Part shown: positions 26,901-39,126 of the stretch, one piece after another
How the letters are laid out: each line of letters starts with the position of its first letter
Position numbering within the stretch: position 1 is the first letter of the stretch
Assembly (NCBI RefSeq): GCF_024139115.2
Contig: NW_026943418.1
Location: 1-64,000 of the forward strand
Direction: 5' to 3'
DNA: 64,000 bases
DNA from: Armigeres subalbatus
Taxonomy: Eukaryota; Arthropoda; Insecta; Diptera; Culicidae
The notes under the pieces: generated by a model
The model's input: only the letters and a program-made list of their open reading frames with translations
The model's database searches: none
Told to the model about the DNA's origin: nothing
Program-made: the position numbers and the translations under genes

Positions 26901-29900
26901 CTGGACTGGACCTGGACCTGGACTGACCTGACCGACCTGGACCGACCTGGACTGACTGACCTGACCTGGACCGACTGGACCTGGACTGACCTGGACCGAC
27001 CTGGACTGACCTGACCGACTGACCTGGACTGACCTGGACCGACTGACCTGGACCTGACCTGACCGACTGGACCGACTGACCTGGAACTGACCTGACTGAC
27101 CGACCTGGACTGACCTGGACTGACCTGACCGACTGACTGGACCGACCTGACCGACCTGGACTGACCTGGACTGACCTGACTGACCTGGACCGACCTGACC
27201 GACTGACCGACTGACCTGGACTGACCTGGACCGACCTGACCGACCTGACCGACTGACCTGGACCGACCTGACCGACCTGGACCGACCTGACCGACCTGGA
27301 CCGACCTGGACCGACCTGACCGACCTGGACTGACCTGGACTGACCTGGACTGACCTGGACCGACCTGGACTGACCTGGACCGACCTGGACTGACCTGGAC
27401 CGACCTGACCGACCTGGACCGACCTGACCGACCTGACCGACCTGGACTGACCTGACTGACCTGGACCGACCTGACCGACCTGGACTGACCTGACCGACCT
27501 GGACCGACCTGGACTGACCTGGACCGACCTGACTGGACCTGACCGACCTGACCGACCTGGACCGACCTGGACCGACCTGGACCGACCTGACTGACCTGGA
27601 CTGACCTGGACCGACTGGACCGACCTGGACTGGACTGGACTGACCTGACCGACTGGACCTGACTGGACTGACCGACCTGACCGACCTGACTGACTGACCG
27701 GACCTGGACTGACCTGACCGACCTGGACCGACCTGACTGACCTGGACTGACCTGGACTGACCTGGACTGACCTGGACCGACCTGGACCGACCTGACTGAC
27801 CTGGACTGACCTGACTGGACTGACCGACCTGGACTGACCTGGACTGACCTGACCGACTGACCGACTGGACTGGACTGACCTGGACTGACTGACCTGGACC
27901 GACCTGACTGGATCTGACTGACCGACCTGGACTGACCTGGACTGACCTGACTGACCTGGACCTGATCTGACTGACTGACCGACCTGGACCGACCTGGACC
28001 GACCTGACCGACCTGGACTGACCTGGACCGACCTGGACCGACCTGGACTGACCTGGACTGGACCTGACCGACCTGGACTGACCTGGACCGACCTGGACCG
28101 ACCTGACCGACCTGACCGACCTGACCGACCTGGACCGACCTGACCGACCTGACCGACCTGGACCGACCTGGACCGACCTGACTGACCTGGACTGGATCTG
28201 ACCGACCTGACCGACCTGACCTGGACTGACCTGACCGACTGGACCTGACCGACCTGGACCGACCTGGACCGACCTGGACTGACCTGACCGACTGACCTGG
28301 ACCTGACTGACCTGACTGACCTGGACCGACTGACCGACCTGGACTGACCTGGACCGACCTGACTGACCGACCTGGACTGACCTGGACTGACCTGACCGAC
28401 CTGGACTGGACTGACTGGATCCTGACCGACCTGACCGACCTGGACTGGACCTGGACTGACCTGGACTGATCTGGACTGGACCTGACCGACTGGACTGACC
28501 TGACTGGATCTGACCGACCTGGACTTGACCTGGATCTGACCTGACCTGACTGATCTGACTGACCTGGACCTGACCTGGACTGACCTGACCTGACCTGACT
28601 GACCTGACCCGACCTGACCTGACCGACCTGACCTGGACCTGGACTGACCGACTGACCGACCTGGACTGACCTGACTGACCTGACCGACCTGACCGACCTG
28701 ACCTGGACTGACCGACCTGGACCGACCTGACCGACCTGGACTGACCTGACCGACCTGGACCGACCTGACCGACCTGGACCGGACTGACCGACCTGGACTG
28801 ACCTGACCGACCTGGACTGACCTGACTGACCTGGACCGACCTGGACCGACCTGGACCGACCTGACCGACCTGGACTGACCTGACTGACCTGGACTGACCT
28901 GGACTGACCTGACCGACCTGGACTGGACCTGGACTGACCTGACCGACCTGGACTGGACCTGGACTGACCTGACCGACCTGACCGACCTGACTGACCTGGA
29001 CTGGATCTGGACCGACCTGGACTGACCTGACTGACCTGGACCGACCTGGACCGACCTGGACTGACCTGGACTGACCTGACCGGATCTGGACCGACCTGAC
29101 TGACCTGGACTGACCTGGACCGACCTGACCGACCTGACCGACCTGGACCGACCTGGACTGACCTGGACTGACCTGGACTGGACCTGACCGACCTGGACTG
29201 ACTGGACCGACCTGGACCGACTGGACCGACCTGGACTGACTGACCTGGACTGACCTGGACTGACTGACCTGGACCGACCTGACTGACCTGGACCGACCTG
29301 ACCGACCTGGACCTGACCTGGACTGACCTGACTGACCTGGACCGACCTGGACCGACCTGGACTGACCTGACCGACCTGACCGACTGGACTGGACTGACCT
29401 GACCGACCTGGACCGACCTGGACTGACCTGACCGACCTGGACTGACCTGGACTGACCTGGACTGACCTGGACCGACCTGGACTGACCTGGACCGACCTGA
29501 CTGACCTGGACCGACCTGGACCGACCTGGACTGACCTGGACCGACCTGACCGACCTGACCGACCTGACCTGACCGACTGACCTGGACCGACCTGGACTGA
29601 CCTGACCGACCTGGACTGACCTGACCTGGACTGACCTGGACTGACCTGACTGGACCTGGACCGACCTGACCGACCTGACTGGACTGACCTGACCGACTGA
29701 CCTGGACCGACCTGGACCGACCTGGACCGACCTGACCGACCTGGACTGACCTGGACTGACCTGGACTGACCTGACCGACCTGGACTGACCTGGACTGGAC
29801 CTGACCTGACCTGACCGACCTGACCGACTGGACTGACTGGACTGGATCGACTGACCGACCTGACTGACCTGGACCGACCTGGACCGACCTGGACCGACCT

Positions 29901-32900
29901 GGACCGACTTGACTGACTGACTGACCGACCTGACCTGGACTGACCTGGACCGACCTGGACTGACCTGGACTGGACTGGACCGATCTGGACCGACCTGGAC
30001 TGACCTGACCTGACCTGACCTGACCTGACCGACCTGGACCGACCTGGACCGACCTGACCGGACCTGACCGACCTGGACTGACCTGACTGACCTGGACCGA
30101 CCTGACCGACCTGGACCGACCTGACCGACCTGACCGACCTGGACCGACCTGGACCGATCTGGACCGACCTGACTGGACCTGACCGACCTGACTGACCTGG
30201 ACTGACCTGGACTGGATCTGGACCGACCTGACCGACCTGACCGGACCTGACTGACCTGGACTGACCTGACCGACCTGGACCGACCTGGACTGGACCTGGA
30301 CTGGACCTGGACTGACCTGACCGACCTGGACTGACCTGGACCGACCTGGACTGACCTGACCGACTGACCTGGACTGACCTGACTGGACTGACCGATCTGG
30401 ACCGACCTGACTGACCTGACTGGACTGGACTGGACCGACCTGACCGACTGACCTGGACTGACCTGGACTGACCTGGACTGATCTGACCGACCTGACTGGA
30501 CTGACCTGGACTGGATCTGACCGACCTGACCGACCTGGACTGACCTGGACTGACCTGACCGGACCTGGACTGACCTGGACCGACCTGGACTGACCTGGAC
30601 TGACCTGGACTGGACCTGGACTGACCTGACCGACCTGGACCGACCTGGACTGACCTGGACCGACCTGACTGACCTGGACCGACCTGGACTGACCTGGACC
30701 GACCTGACCGACCTGGACCGACCTGGACTGGACCTGACCGACTGACTGGACTGGACTGACCGACCTGACCGACCTGGACTGGACCTGACTGACCTGACCG
30801 GACCTGACCGACCTGACCGACCTGGACTGACCTGACCGACCTGACCGACCTGACTGACCTGGACCGACCTGGACCGACCTGACCGACCTGGACCGACCTG
30901 ACTGACCTGGACCGACCTGGACCGACCTGGACCGACCTGACCGACCTGACCGACCTGACTGACTGGACCTGGACCGACCTGACCGACCTGGACTGACCTG
31001 GACTGGACCTGGACTGACCTGACCGACTGGACTGACCTGGACCGACCTGACCGACCTGGACCGACCTGACCGACCTGACTGGACTGACCTGACTGACCTG
31101 GACTGACCTGACCGGATCTGGACCGACCTGGACCGACCTGGACCTGACCTGGACTGGACTGACCGACCTGGACCGACCTGACCGACCTGACTGACTGGAC
31201 CTGACCTGGACTGACCTGACCGACCTGACTGACCTGGACCGACCTGACTGGACCTGGACTGACCTGGACTGACCTGACCTGACCTGACTGGACCTGGACT
31301 GACCTGACCGACCTGGACTGGACCTGACCGACCTGACCGACCTGGACTGGACCTGGACCGACCTGGACTGACCTGGACCGACCTGACCGACCTGGACTGA
31401 CCTGACCGACCTGACCGACCTGGACTGACCTGACTGACCTGGACCGACCTGACCGACCTGACCGACCTGACCGACCTGGACCGACCTGACCGACCTGACC
31501 GACCTGACCGACCTGACCGACCTGGACCGACCTGACTGACCGACTGACCGACCTGACCGACCTGACCGACCTGACCTGGACCTGACTGACCTGACCGACC
31601 TGGACCGACCTGACCGACCTGACTGACCGGACCTGGACCTGACCGACCGACCTGACTGGACCTGGACTGACCTGGACCGACCTGGACCGACCTGGACCTG
31701 GACCTGGACTGACCTGGGACCGACCTGGACCGACCTGGACTGACCTGGACCTGGACTGGACCTGGACTGGACCTGACTGGACCTGGACTGACCTGACCGA
31801 CCTGGACTGACCTGGACCGACCTGGACCTGACCTGACTGACCTGGACCGACCTGGACTGACCTGGACTGACCTGGACTGACCTGGACCGACCTGGACCTG
31901 ACCTGGACTGGACTGACCTGGACTGGACTGGACCGACTGACCGACCTGACCTGACCTGGACCGACTGACCTGACTGACCTGACCGATCTGACCGACCTGG
32001 ACTGACCTGGACCTGGACCTGACCGACCTGACTGGACTGGACCGACCTGGACTGACCTGACCGACCTGGACCGACCTGGACCGACCTGACCGACCTGACC
32101 GACCTGGACTGACCTGACCGACCTGGACTGGACTGACCGACTGGACTGACCGACCTGACCGACCTGGACTGGACTGACCGACCTGACCGACCTGGACCGA
32201 CCTGGACTGACCTGACCGACCTGGACCGACCTGGACCGACCTGGACTGACCTGACCGACCTGACTGACCTGGACCGACCTGGACCGACCTGACCGGACCT
32301 GGACCGACCTGGACTGACCTGGACCGACCTGGACCGGACCTGGACTGACCGACCTGGACTGACCTGACCGACCTGGACCGACCTGACCGACCTGACTGAC
32401 TGACCTGACCGACCTGGACTGGACCTGGACTGACCTGGACCGACCTGGACTGACCTGGACTGGACTGGACTGACCTGACCGACCTGGACTGGACCTGGAC
32501 TGACCTGACTGACCTGGACTGACCTGACTGGACCTGGACTGGACCTGACTGACCTGGACTGGACCTGGACTGACCTGGACCGACCTGGACTGACCTGACC
32601 TGGACTGGACCTGGACTGACCTGGACTGACCTGGACTGACCTGGACCTGACCTGGACTGGACCTGGACCGACTGGACTGACCTGGACTGACCTGGACCGA
32701 CCTGGACCGACCTGACTGGACCTGGACTGACCTGGACTGACCTGGACCGACCTGGACCGACCTGACCTGACCTGACCTGACTGACCTGACCGACCTGACC
32801 GACCTGGACCGACCTGGACCGACCTGACTGGACTGACCTGACCGACCTGGACTGACCTGGACTGACCTGACCGACCTGGACCGACCTGACCGACCTGGAC

Positions 32901-35900
32901 TGACCTGGACTGACCTGGACCGACCTGGACCGACCTGGACTGGACCTGGACCGACCTGACCGACCTGGACTGACCTGGACTGACCTGGACCGACCTGACT
33001 GACTGACTGGACTGACCTGACCGACCTGGACCGACCTGGACTGACCTGACCGACCTGGACCGACCTGGACTGACCTGGACCGACCTGGACTGACCTGACT
33101 GACCTGGACTGACCTGACCGATCTGGACTGACCTGGACTGACCTGGACCGGATCTGGACTGACCTGACCGACCTGACCTGACCTGGGACTGACCTGACCG
33201 ACCTGGACCGACCTGACCTGGATCTGGACCGGACCTGGACCGACCTGGACTGACCTGGACTGACCTGACTGACCTGGACTGACCTGGACCGACCTGGACT
33301 GGATCTGGACTGGACTGACCTGGACCTGGACTGACCTGACTGACCTGACCGACCTGGACTGACCTGGACCTGACCTGGACTGACCTGGACTGGACCTGGG
33401 ACTGACCTGGACTGGACCTGACCGACCTGACTGACCTGGACTGACCTGACCGACCTGACCGACTGACTGGACTGGACCGACCTGGACTGACCTGACCGAC
33501 CTGACCGACCTGGACTGACCTGGACTGACCTGGACTGACCTGACCGACCTGGACCGACCTGACTGGACCTGGACCGACCTGACCGACCTGACCGACCTGG
33601 ACCGACCTGACCGACCTGGACCGGACCTGGACCGACCTGACCGACCTGGACTGACCTGGACCGACCTGGACTGACCTGACTGACCTGACCGACCTGGACC
33701 GACCTGGACTGACCTGGACCGACCTGACCGACCTGGACCGACCTGGACCGACCTGGACCGACCTGACTGACCTGACTGGATCTGGACTGACCTGGACTGA
33801 CCTGACTGGACCTGGACTGGATCTGGACTGACCTGACCGACCTGGACTGACCTGACTGGACCTGGACTGACCTGGACTGACCTGACCGACCTGGACTGAC
33901 CTGACCGACCTGGACTGACCTGACCTGACCTGGACTGACCTGGACTGACCTGGATCGACTGACCTGGACTGGATCTGGACTGACCTGGACTGACCTGACT
34001 GACCTGGACTGACCTGACCGACCTGGACTGACCTGGACCGACCTGACCGACCTGGACTGACTTGGACTGACCTGATCGACTGACTGACTCCTGGACTGAC
34101 TTGGACTGACCTGACTGACCTTGGACTGATTTGATTTCCTGACCTGGACTGACCTGGACTGACCTGGACCGACCTGACCGACCTGGACCGACCTGACTGA
34201 CCTGGACCGATCTGGACCGACCTGGACCGACCTGGACCGACCTGGACTGACCTGGACTGACCTGGACCGACCTGGACCGACCTGGACCGACCTGGACTGA
34301 CCTGGGACCGACCTGGACTGACCTGGACTGACCTGGACTGACCTGGACCGACCTGGACTGGACCTGACCGACTCCCTGACCGGACTGGACTGACCTGGAC
34401 TGACCTGACCGACCTGGACTGGACCTGGACTGACTCTGACTGACCTGGACTGGACTGGACTGACCTGACCGACCTGGACTGACCTGGACTGACCTGACCG
34501 ACCTGACTGACCTGGACTGATCTGACCGACCTGGACCGACCTGACCGACTGGACTGACCTGACTGACCTGGACTGACCTGGACTGGATCTGGACTGACCT
34601 GACCGACCTGACTGACCTGACCGACCTGACCGACCTGGACTGACCTGGACTGACCTGACCGACCTGGACTGACCTGACCGACCTGGACCGACCTGGACTG
34701 ACCTGGACTGGATCTGACTGACCTGGACCGGATCTGGACCGACCTGGACCGACCTGACTGGACTCCTGACCGACCTGGACCGACCTGACCGACTTTAAAC
34801 CTGACCGACCTGGACTGACCTGACCGACCTGGACCTGGACCTGACCGGACTGACCTGGACCGACCTGACCGACCTGACCGACCTGGACTGACCTGGACCG
34901 GACCTGGACTGACCTGGACTGGACTCGACCGACCTGGACTGGACTCTGGACCTGACTGGACCTGACCGACCTGACTGGACCGACCTGGGACTGACCTGGA
35001 CTGACCTGACCGGACCTGGACTGACCTGGACCGACCTGACCGACCTGACCGACCTGGACTGACCTGACCGACCTGACCTGGACCGACCTGACCGACCTGA
35101 CCGACCTGACCGACCTGGACTGACTGACTGGACCTGGACCTGACCTGGACTGACCTGGACCGACCTGGACCGACCTGACCGACCTGGACCGACCTGACTG
35201 ACCTGACTGACCTGGACTGGACCTGACCGACCTGACCGACCTGGACCGACCTGGACTGACCTGACCGACCTGACTGGACCTGGACTGACCTGGACTGACC
35301 TGGACTGGACCTGGACTGACCTGACCTGACCGACCTGGACTGACCTGGACTGACCTGACCGACCTGACTGGACCTGGACCGACTCCGACCGACCTGGACT
35401 GGACCTGACCGACCTGGACTGACCTGGACCTGACCTGGACTGACCTGGACTGACCTGGACTGACCTGGACTGACCTGACCGACCTGACTGACCTGGACTG
35501 ACTGATCTGGACTGACCTGACCGACTGGACCTGGACCGACCTGACCGACCTGGACCGACCTGACCGACCTGGACCGACCTGGACCGACCTGACCGACCTG
35601 ACTGACCTGGACTGACCTGACCGACCTGGACCGACCTGACCGACCTGGACTGACCTGGACTGACCTGGACCGACCTGGACCGACCTGGACCGACCTGGAC
35701 TGACCTGACTGGACCTGACTGACCGACCTGGACTGGATCTGGGACTGGACCTGGACCGACCTGGACTGACCTGACCGACCTGGACTGACCTGGACTGACT
35801 GGACCTGGACCTGACCTGGAACTGACCTGGACTGACCTGGACCGGACCTGGACTGACCTGACCGACCTGGACCGACCTGGACTGACCTGGACTGGACCTG

Positions 35901-36539
35901 GACTGACCTGGACCGGACTGACTGACCTGGACTGACCTGGACTGACCTGACCTGGACCGACTGACTGGACTGGACTGACCTGACCGACTGACCTGACTGA
36001 CCTGGACCGAACCTGGACCGACCTGACTGACCTGGACTGGATCTGGACTGACCTGGACTGACCTGGATCTGGATCTGACCGATCTGGACTGGACCTGGAC
36101 TGACCTGGACTGACCTGGACCGACCTGGACCTGGACCTGACCTGGACTGACTGGACCTGGACTGACCTGGACTGGATCTGGACCGACCTGACCGATCTGG
36201 ACTGACCTGACCGACCTGGACTGACCTGGACTGGACCTGGACCGACCTGGACCGACCTGGACTGACCTGGACTGGACTGGACTGACCTGGACTGACCTGA
36301 CTGGACCTGGACTGACCTGGACCGACCTGACTGGACTGGACTGGACCTGGACTGACCTGGACTGGACCTGGACCGACCTGGACTGACCTGGACTGGATCT
36401 GGACTGACCTGGACTGGGACCTGACCGACCTGGACTGACCTGGACCGACCTGACTGACTGGACTGGACTGACCTGGACTGACCTGACCGACTGGACCTGG
36501 ACTGAACCTGGACTGGACCTGACCGAACTGGACCACTGG

Positions 36540-37079
36540 ATCTGACTGAACCTGGAACCGACCTGGACTGGACCTGACTGGACCTGGATCCGCCAGATCC
36601 ACTGATCCTGGACCTGACCTGACCGATCTGGACTGGACCTGACCGATCTGGACTGACCTGGACTGACCTGACTGGACCTGGACTGGACCTGGACCGACCT
36701 GGACTGGACCTGGACTGGATCTGGACTGACCTGACCGATCTGGATCTGACTGGACCTGGACTGGATCTGGACTGACCTGACTGGATCTGACCGGATCTGG
36801 ACTGACTGGACCGACCTGGACTGATCTGGACTGACCTGGACTGACCTGGACCGATCTGGACTGACCTGGACTGGACCTGACTGACCTGACCGGATCTGAC
36901 CGGATTTGGACTGACCTGACCTGGATCTGACTGGATTGGATTGGACTGACTGGATTGATTGGATTGGATTTGACGGATTTGACTGATGGATTGGATTGGA
37001 TTGGATTGACTGGATTGATTTGGATTGGATTTGGATTGGATTTGGATTTGGATTGGATTTGGATTGGATTATGATTGGT
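36540..37079. repeat. Degenerate right border of the array (GGATT-rich)
   Basis: Moving right, units change from GGACCTGGACTG to GGATCTGG and then to repeated GGATT/GGATTT from about 36940. The changes relative to the core are C to T on the plus strand. The array ends near 37079 in ordinary AT-rich sequence. Confidence 0.8.
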
Positions 37080-37192
37080 AGCTTTACTTCAGGAATGCAT
37101 TCAGGAGATGGTTAGGTTTGCTTTTTAGGTCAGGTTGCCTCTCCGATATTCCTCCAAGACACTGAAAATGACTTCATAGTTTAAGGTTCAAC

Positions 37193-37215
37193 NNNNNNNN
37201 NNNNNNNNNNNNNNN
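37193..37215. other. Assembly gap (23 N)
   Basis: A run of 23 N lies about 115 bp to the right of the satellite end. It marks an unresolved join, so linkage between the satellite and the sequence to the right is not proven by the bases given. Confidence 0.99.
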
Positions 37216-37228
37216 TCGAAGTTTTATC

Positions 37229-37285
37229 GCTATACATACAGATTAATCCACCTAGCTGTGATGATGCCTTTCTCGCTCATAATAA
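37229..37285 (+). repeat. Partial MITE-like repeat (TAATCCACCTAG family)
   Basis: 'GATTAATCCACCTAG' followed by 'ATGCCTTTCTCG' matches the left end of the family seen at 1739, 40556 and 41165. No matching right end is found nearby, so this is a fragment beginning at the assembly gap. Confidence 0.6.
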
Positions 37286-37668
37286 AATGTTTCAGGAAAA
37301 TTTTTTTAGAGGGGTCAAAAAAGCATAAATATATAGCAAATACACAATAGCTTAGCGCTGGAAAATGTAGATACGGTGCAAGTTTTTGATTGTCATATAG
37401 ACATCCACGGCAAATGCTAGGTAAAGCGTACCATAGGTACTTCGCGTACCTAAAGGAATAAAATAGACCCATTTTGCGGTCCTTATCCTCTTACCCAGCA
37501 ACACCTATCCCTACCTCCTCGTGGCACTGGCCGGGTAACGGGAACTATGGTCGTATATTGACAGCGAAGGGGAGATTTGCTCTTCTCCGAAGGTGCAAAT
37601 CTGATCGAGCGTCTGTTAGTCCATGTTCTCCAGGAGCGGCTCACAACAGCGTCTGTTCCTCATGTTAG

Positions 37669-37833
37669 GGGCTTCTTTCACCCGCTACCAACGATAACGG
37701 ACTGCGACTTGTAACCTTTACTGCTGCTAGAAGGATGGCAATAAGCAGTACTTACTCCGCACGTAAGAATATCCGCAAACACACCTGGCAACATCCGAGT
37801 GGAGACACTTGCTCACAGATAGACCACGTTCTC
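37669..37833 (+). pseudogene. Non-LTR retrotransposon endonuclease, 5' fragment
   Basis: The plus-strand frame reads NDNGLRLVTF, then ARKNIRKHTW, then CSQIDHVL. This is the typical late part of an APE-type endonuclease of a LINE, where DNGLRLV and QIDHVL are common features (family knowledge). A stop codon lies just upstream of 37669. The reading breaks off exactly after IDHVL, where the 1.29-kb insertion starts, and resumes at 39127. The region 37474-37668 may be more of the same element but I could not assign it. In an intact element this protein would nick target DNA to prime reverse transcription. Confidence 0.7.
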
Positions 37834-37997
37834 AGTTGTTGTTTTGCTCTCGTCGCGCGCGGATGTGTAGCAGCTAGATTGTTCTCGGACTGTGATAAAG
37901 ACTGGCACTGTAGGTACCGGACAGCATTGTTTCTTGTTTCGCTTATTCGTTCTTGTTCGTACGGTTCCCTCCACTGCAGGCGATTAGAACGTGCGAA

Positions 37998-39039
37998 ATG
38001 ATTGTCAATACAGTCCAATTTCGTTTTCCGCCAAGCGCTCCCCGTCCGACATGGGTGGAGATTGCTGGATTTTTACGACAATTGGATACCGATGTATCGC
38101 TTATGGAGACGGTATACAAAACAGCACTGGATCGATCGCTGTTTGTGAAGTTTGTATCCATTGACGCGATGCAAGACTCGTTAAGGAAGAATACGGAACC
38201 GCGAAAATTCAGCTATGCCAGTGGAATGTCTGCGGAACTCGGTGCCTGTACCAATGTACAATATATTAGAGTGTTTGATTTACCACCAGAATTGCCGGAT
38301 AACGGTAATGAAGCAGCGGCTTACGGAGTATGAAAAGGTTGATCGTGTGGTTCGTGAAAAATTCCCGCCAAACATTGGTCTGGATCATTTGTACACCAGT
38401 GTGAGAGGTGTGTATAGCGAGGTGAAGAAGGAAATTCCTCCTTCACTCGAAGTGTCGAAATGGAAGGGAATGGTGTTCTACTAGGATTTGCGGAACAAAT
38501 GCTTTCTGTGTCGAGCTGAAGGTCATCGAAAGGATGCGTGTTCACAAAGGAATAAAGTGAATCAGCAAAAGGAACAAACAGCGGGAAAGAAGGAAACAAA
38601 AATGAAGGAAAATGGACCAAAAAGACAACGAAAATCATACTCCGGGGTTGTTATCGGCTTCGAAGCAGCAAACAGAAAAACACCAACAGAAGTAAGGAAA
38701 AATATCATCGTTGAAGTGCCAAAGGAAGATGTAGTTGAACTGGACGCCGACTCAACTGATCGAACGGAAACATTCGAGATACCTGATTCGATGGTAGAAC
38801 GCGAGAAGTTAGCGGAAACAATTATCTTCAAAAACAAAACGGATCGGACCTAGTTTGTGAAGAAGGGAATTATGGGCTACACGGACCTCCACAAAAAAAA
38901 AGAGGAAAAAGAGAGAAAGAAACTAGTGCAGCCGACAACTCAACGACGGGAACACTTTATTACTGTGGGATCAGCCGACCGTTCACCACCAAAGAAGACA
39001 TCCTGCATACAAGATACTTCTGAAACTTGTTCGGAATAA
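37998..39039 (+). pseudogene. ORF1 (gag-like CCHC protein) of the non-LTR insertion, broken
   Basis: I place the start at the first ATG of this frame, 37998 (MIVNTVQF). Residues 1 to about 105 are a globular N-terminal region with no domain I can name. One CCHC zinc knuckle, CFLCRAEGHRKDAC (C-X2-C-X4-H-X4-C), lies at 38500-38541 and is followed by a lysine-rich tail. The family role is RNA binding and particle formation with the element transcript. Breaks: a one-base frameshift near 38300 and two in-frame TAG codons, 38482-38484 and 38851-38853; the frame is otherwise open until TAA at 39037-39039. Length would be about 347 codons. No polymerase follows it, because the next coding sequence (from 39127) belongs to the interrupted host element. 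Confidence 0.7.
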
Positions 39040-39100
39040 TTTGTAGTATTATTTCTAATGTTTTCGGCTCCGTAGAGTTTTTAATTAAACATTTGAGCCT

Positions 39101-39110
39101 AATAAATAAA
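39101..39110 (+). promoter_or_regulatory. Polyadenylation signal of the ORF1-only element
   Basis: AATAAATAAA lies 15 to 25 bp upstream of an A-rich stretch that ends the insertion at the right-hand target duplication. This is the expected place for a 3' processing signal in a LINE-like element. Confidence 0.6.
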
Positions 39111-39126
39111 TGAAATGGTAAAAAAA

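Larger units (their letters stand above)
2322..37079. repeat. Giant satellite array of 9/10-bp units, about 34.7 kb
   Basis: Almost the whole interval is built from two unit lengths on the plus strand: a 10-mer ACCTGGACYG and a 9-mer ACCTGACYG, where Y is C or T. The 10-mer can be seen as two related pentamers, ACCTG and GACYG. Rare units carry GGG, ATCTG or a missing block. Length divided by unit size gives roughly 3,600 units (an estimate). Each plus-strand 9-mer contains TGA, while the minus strand lacks TAA, TAG and TGA in these units, so all three minus frames stay open for long distances; long minus-strand frames span 2210-5817, 5814-7823 and 9606-36602. Because the 10-bp unit shifts frame, the predicted peptides simply rotate through RSV, GQV and RSG triplets. 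I read this as noncoding satellite DNA. Whether it is transcribed cannot be seen from the sequence. Confidence 0.97.
37834..39126 (+). mobile_element. ORF1-only non-LTR (LINE-like) insertion, about 1.29 kb
   Basis: This segment interrupts an endonuclease reading frame and is bordered by near-identical 15-bp direct repeats, 37819-37833 and 39127-39141 (12 of 15 bases agree), which look like target-site duplications. Its left end carries an initiator-like TCAGT at the junction, as many arthropod non-LTR elements do, followed by about 160 bp of leader, then a gag-like ORF1 (37998-39039), a short 3' region with AATAAATAAA at 39101-39110 and an A-rich end. No endonuclease or reverse transcriptase is encoded inside it. 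I infer a non-autonomous half-LINE that was mobilised in trans. Internal deletion of a larger element is the alternative. Confidence 0.7.

Noticed and set aside
9606..36602. A single minus-strand open frame of 8,998 codons, at first sight a giant SR-rich protein
   Set aside because: The sequence is a 9/10-bp satellite whose minus strand lacks stop codons in all frames. The peptide register changes with each 10-bp unit and there is no domain or gene structure.
37474..37668. A short plus-strand frame (64 codons) as a host gene
   Set aside because: It lies just upstream of the endonuclease fragment, is separated from it by a stop, and looks like decayed retroelement sequence.
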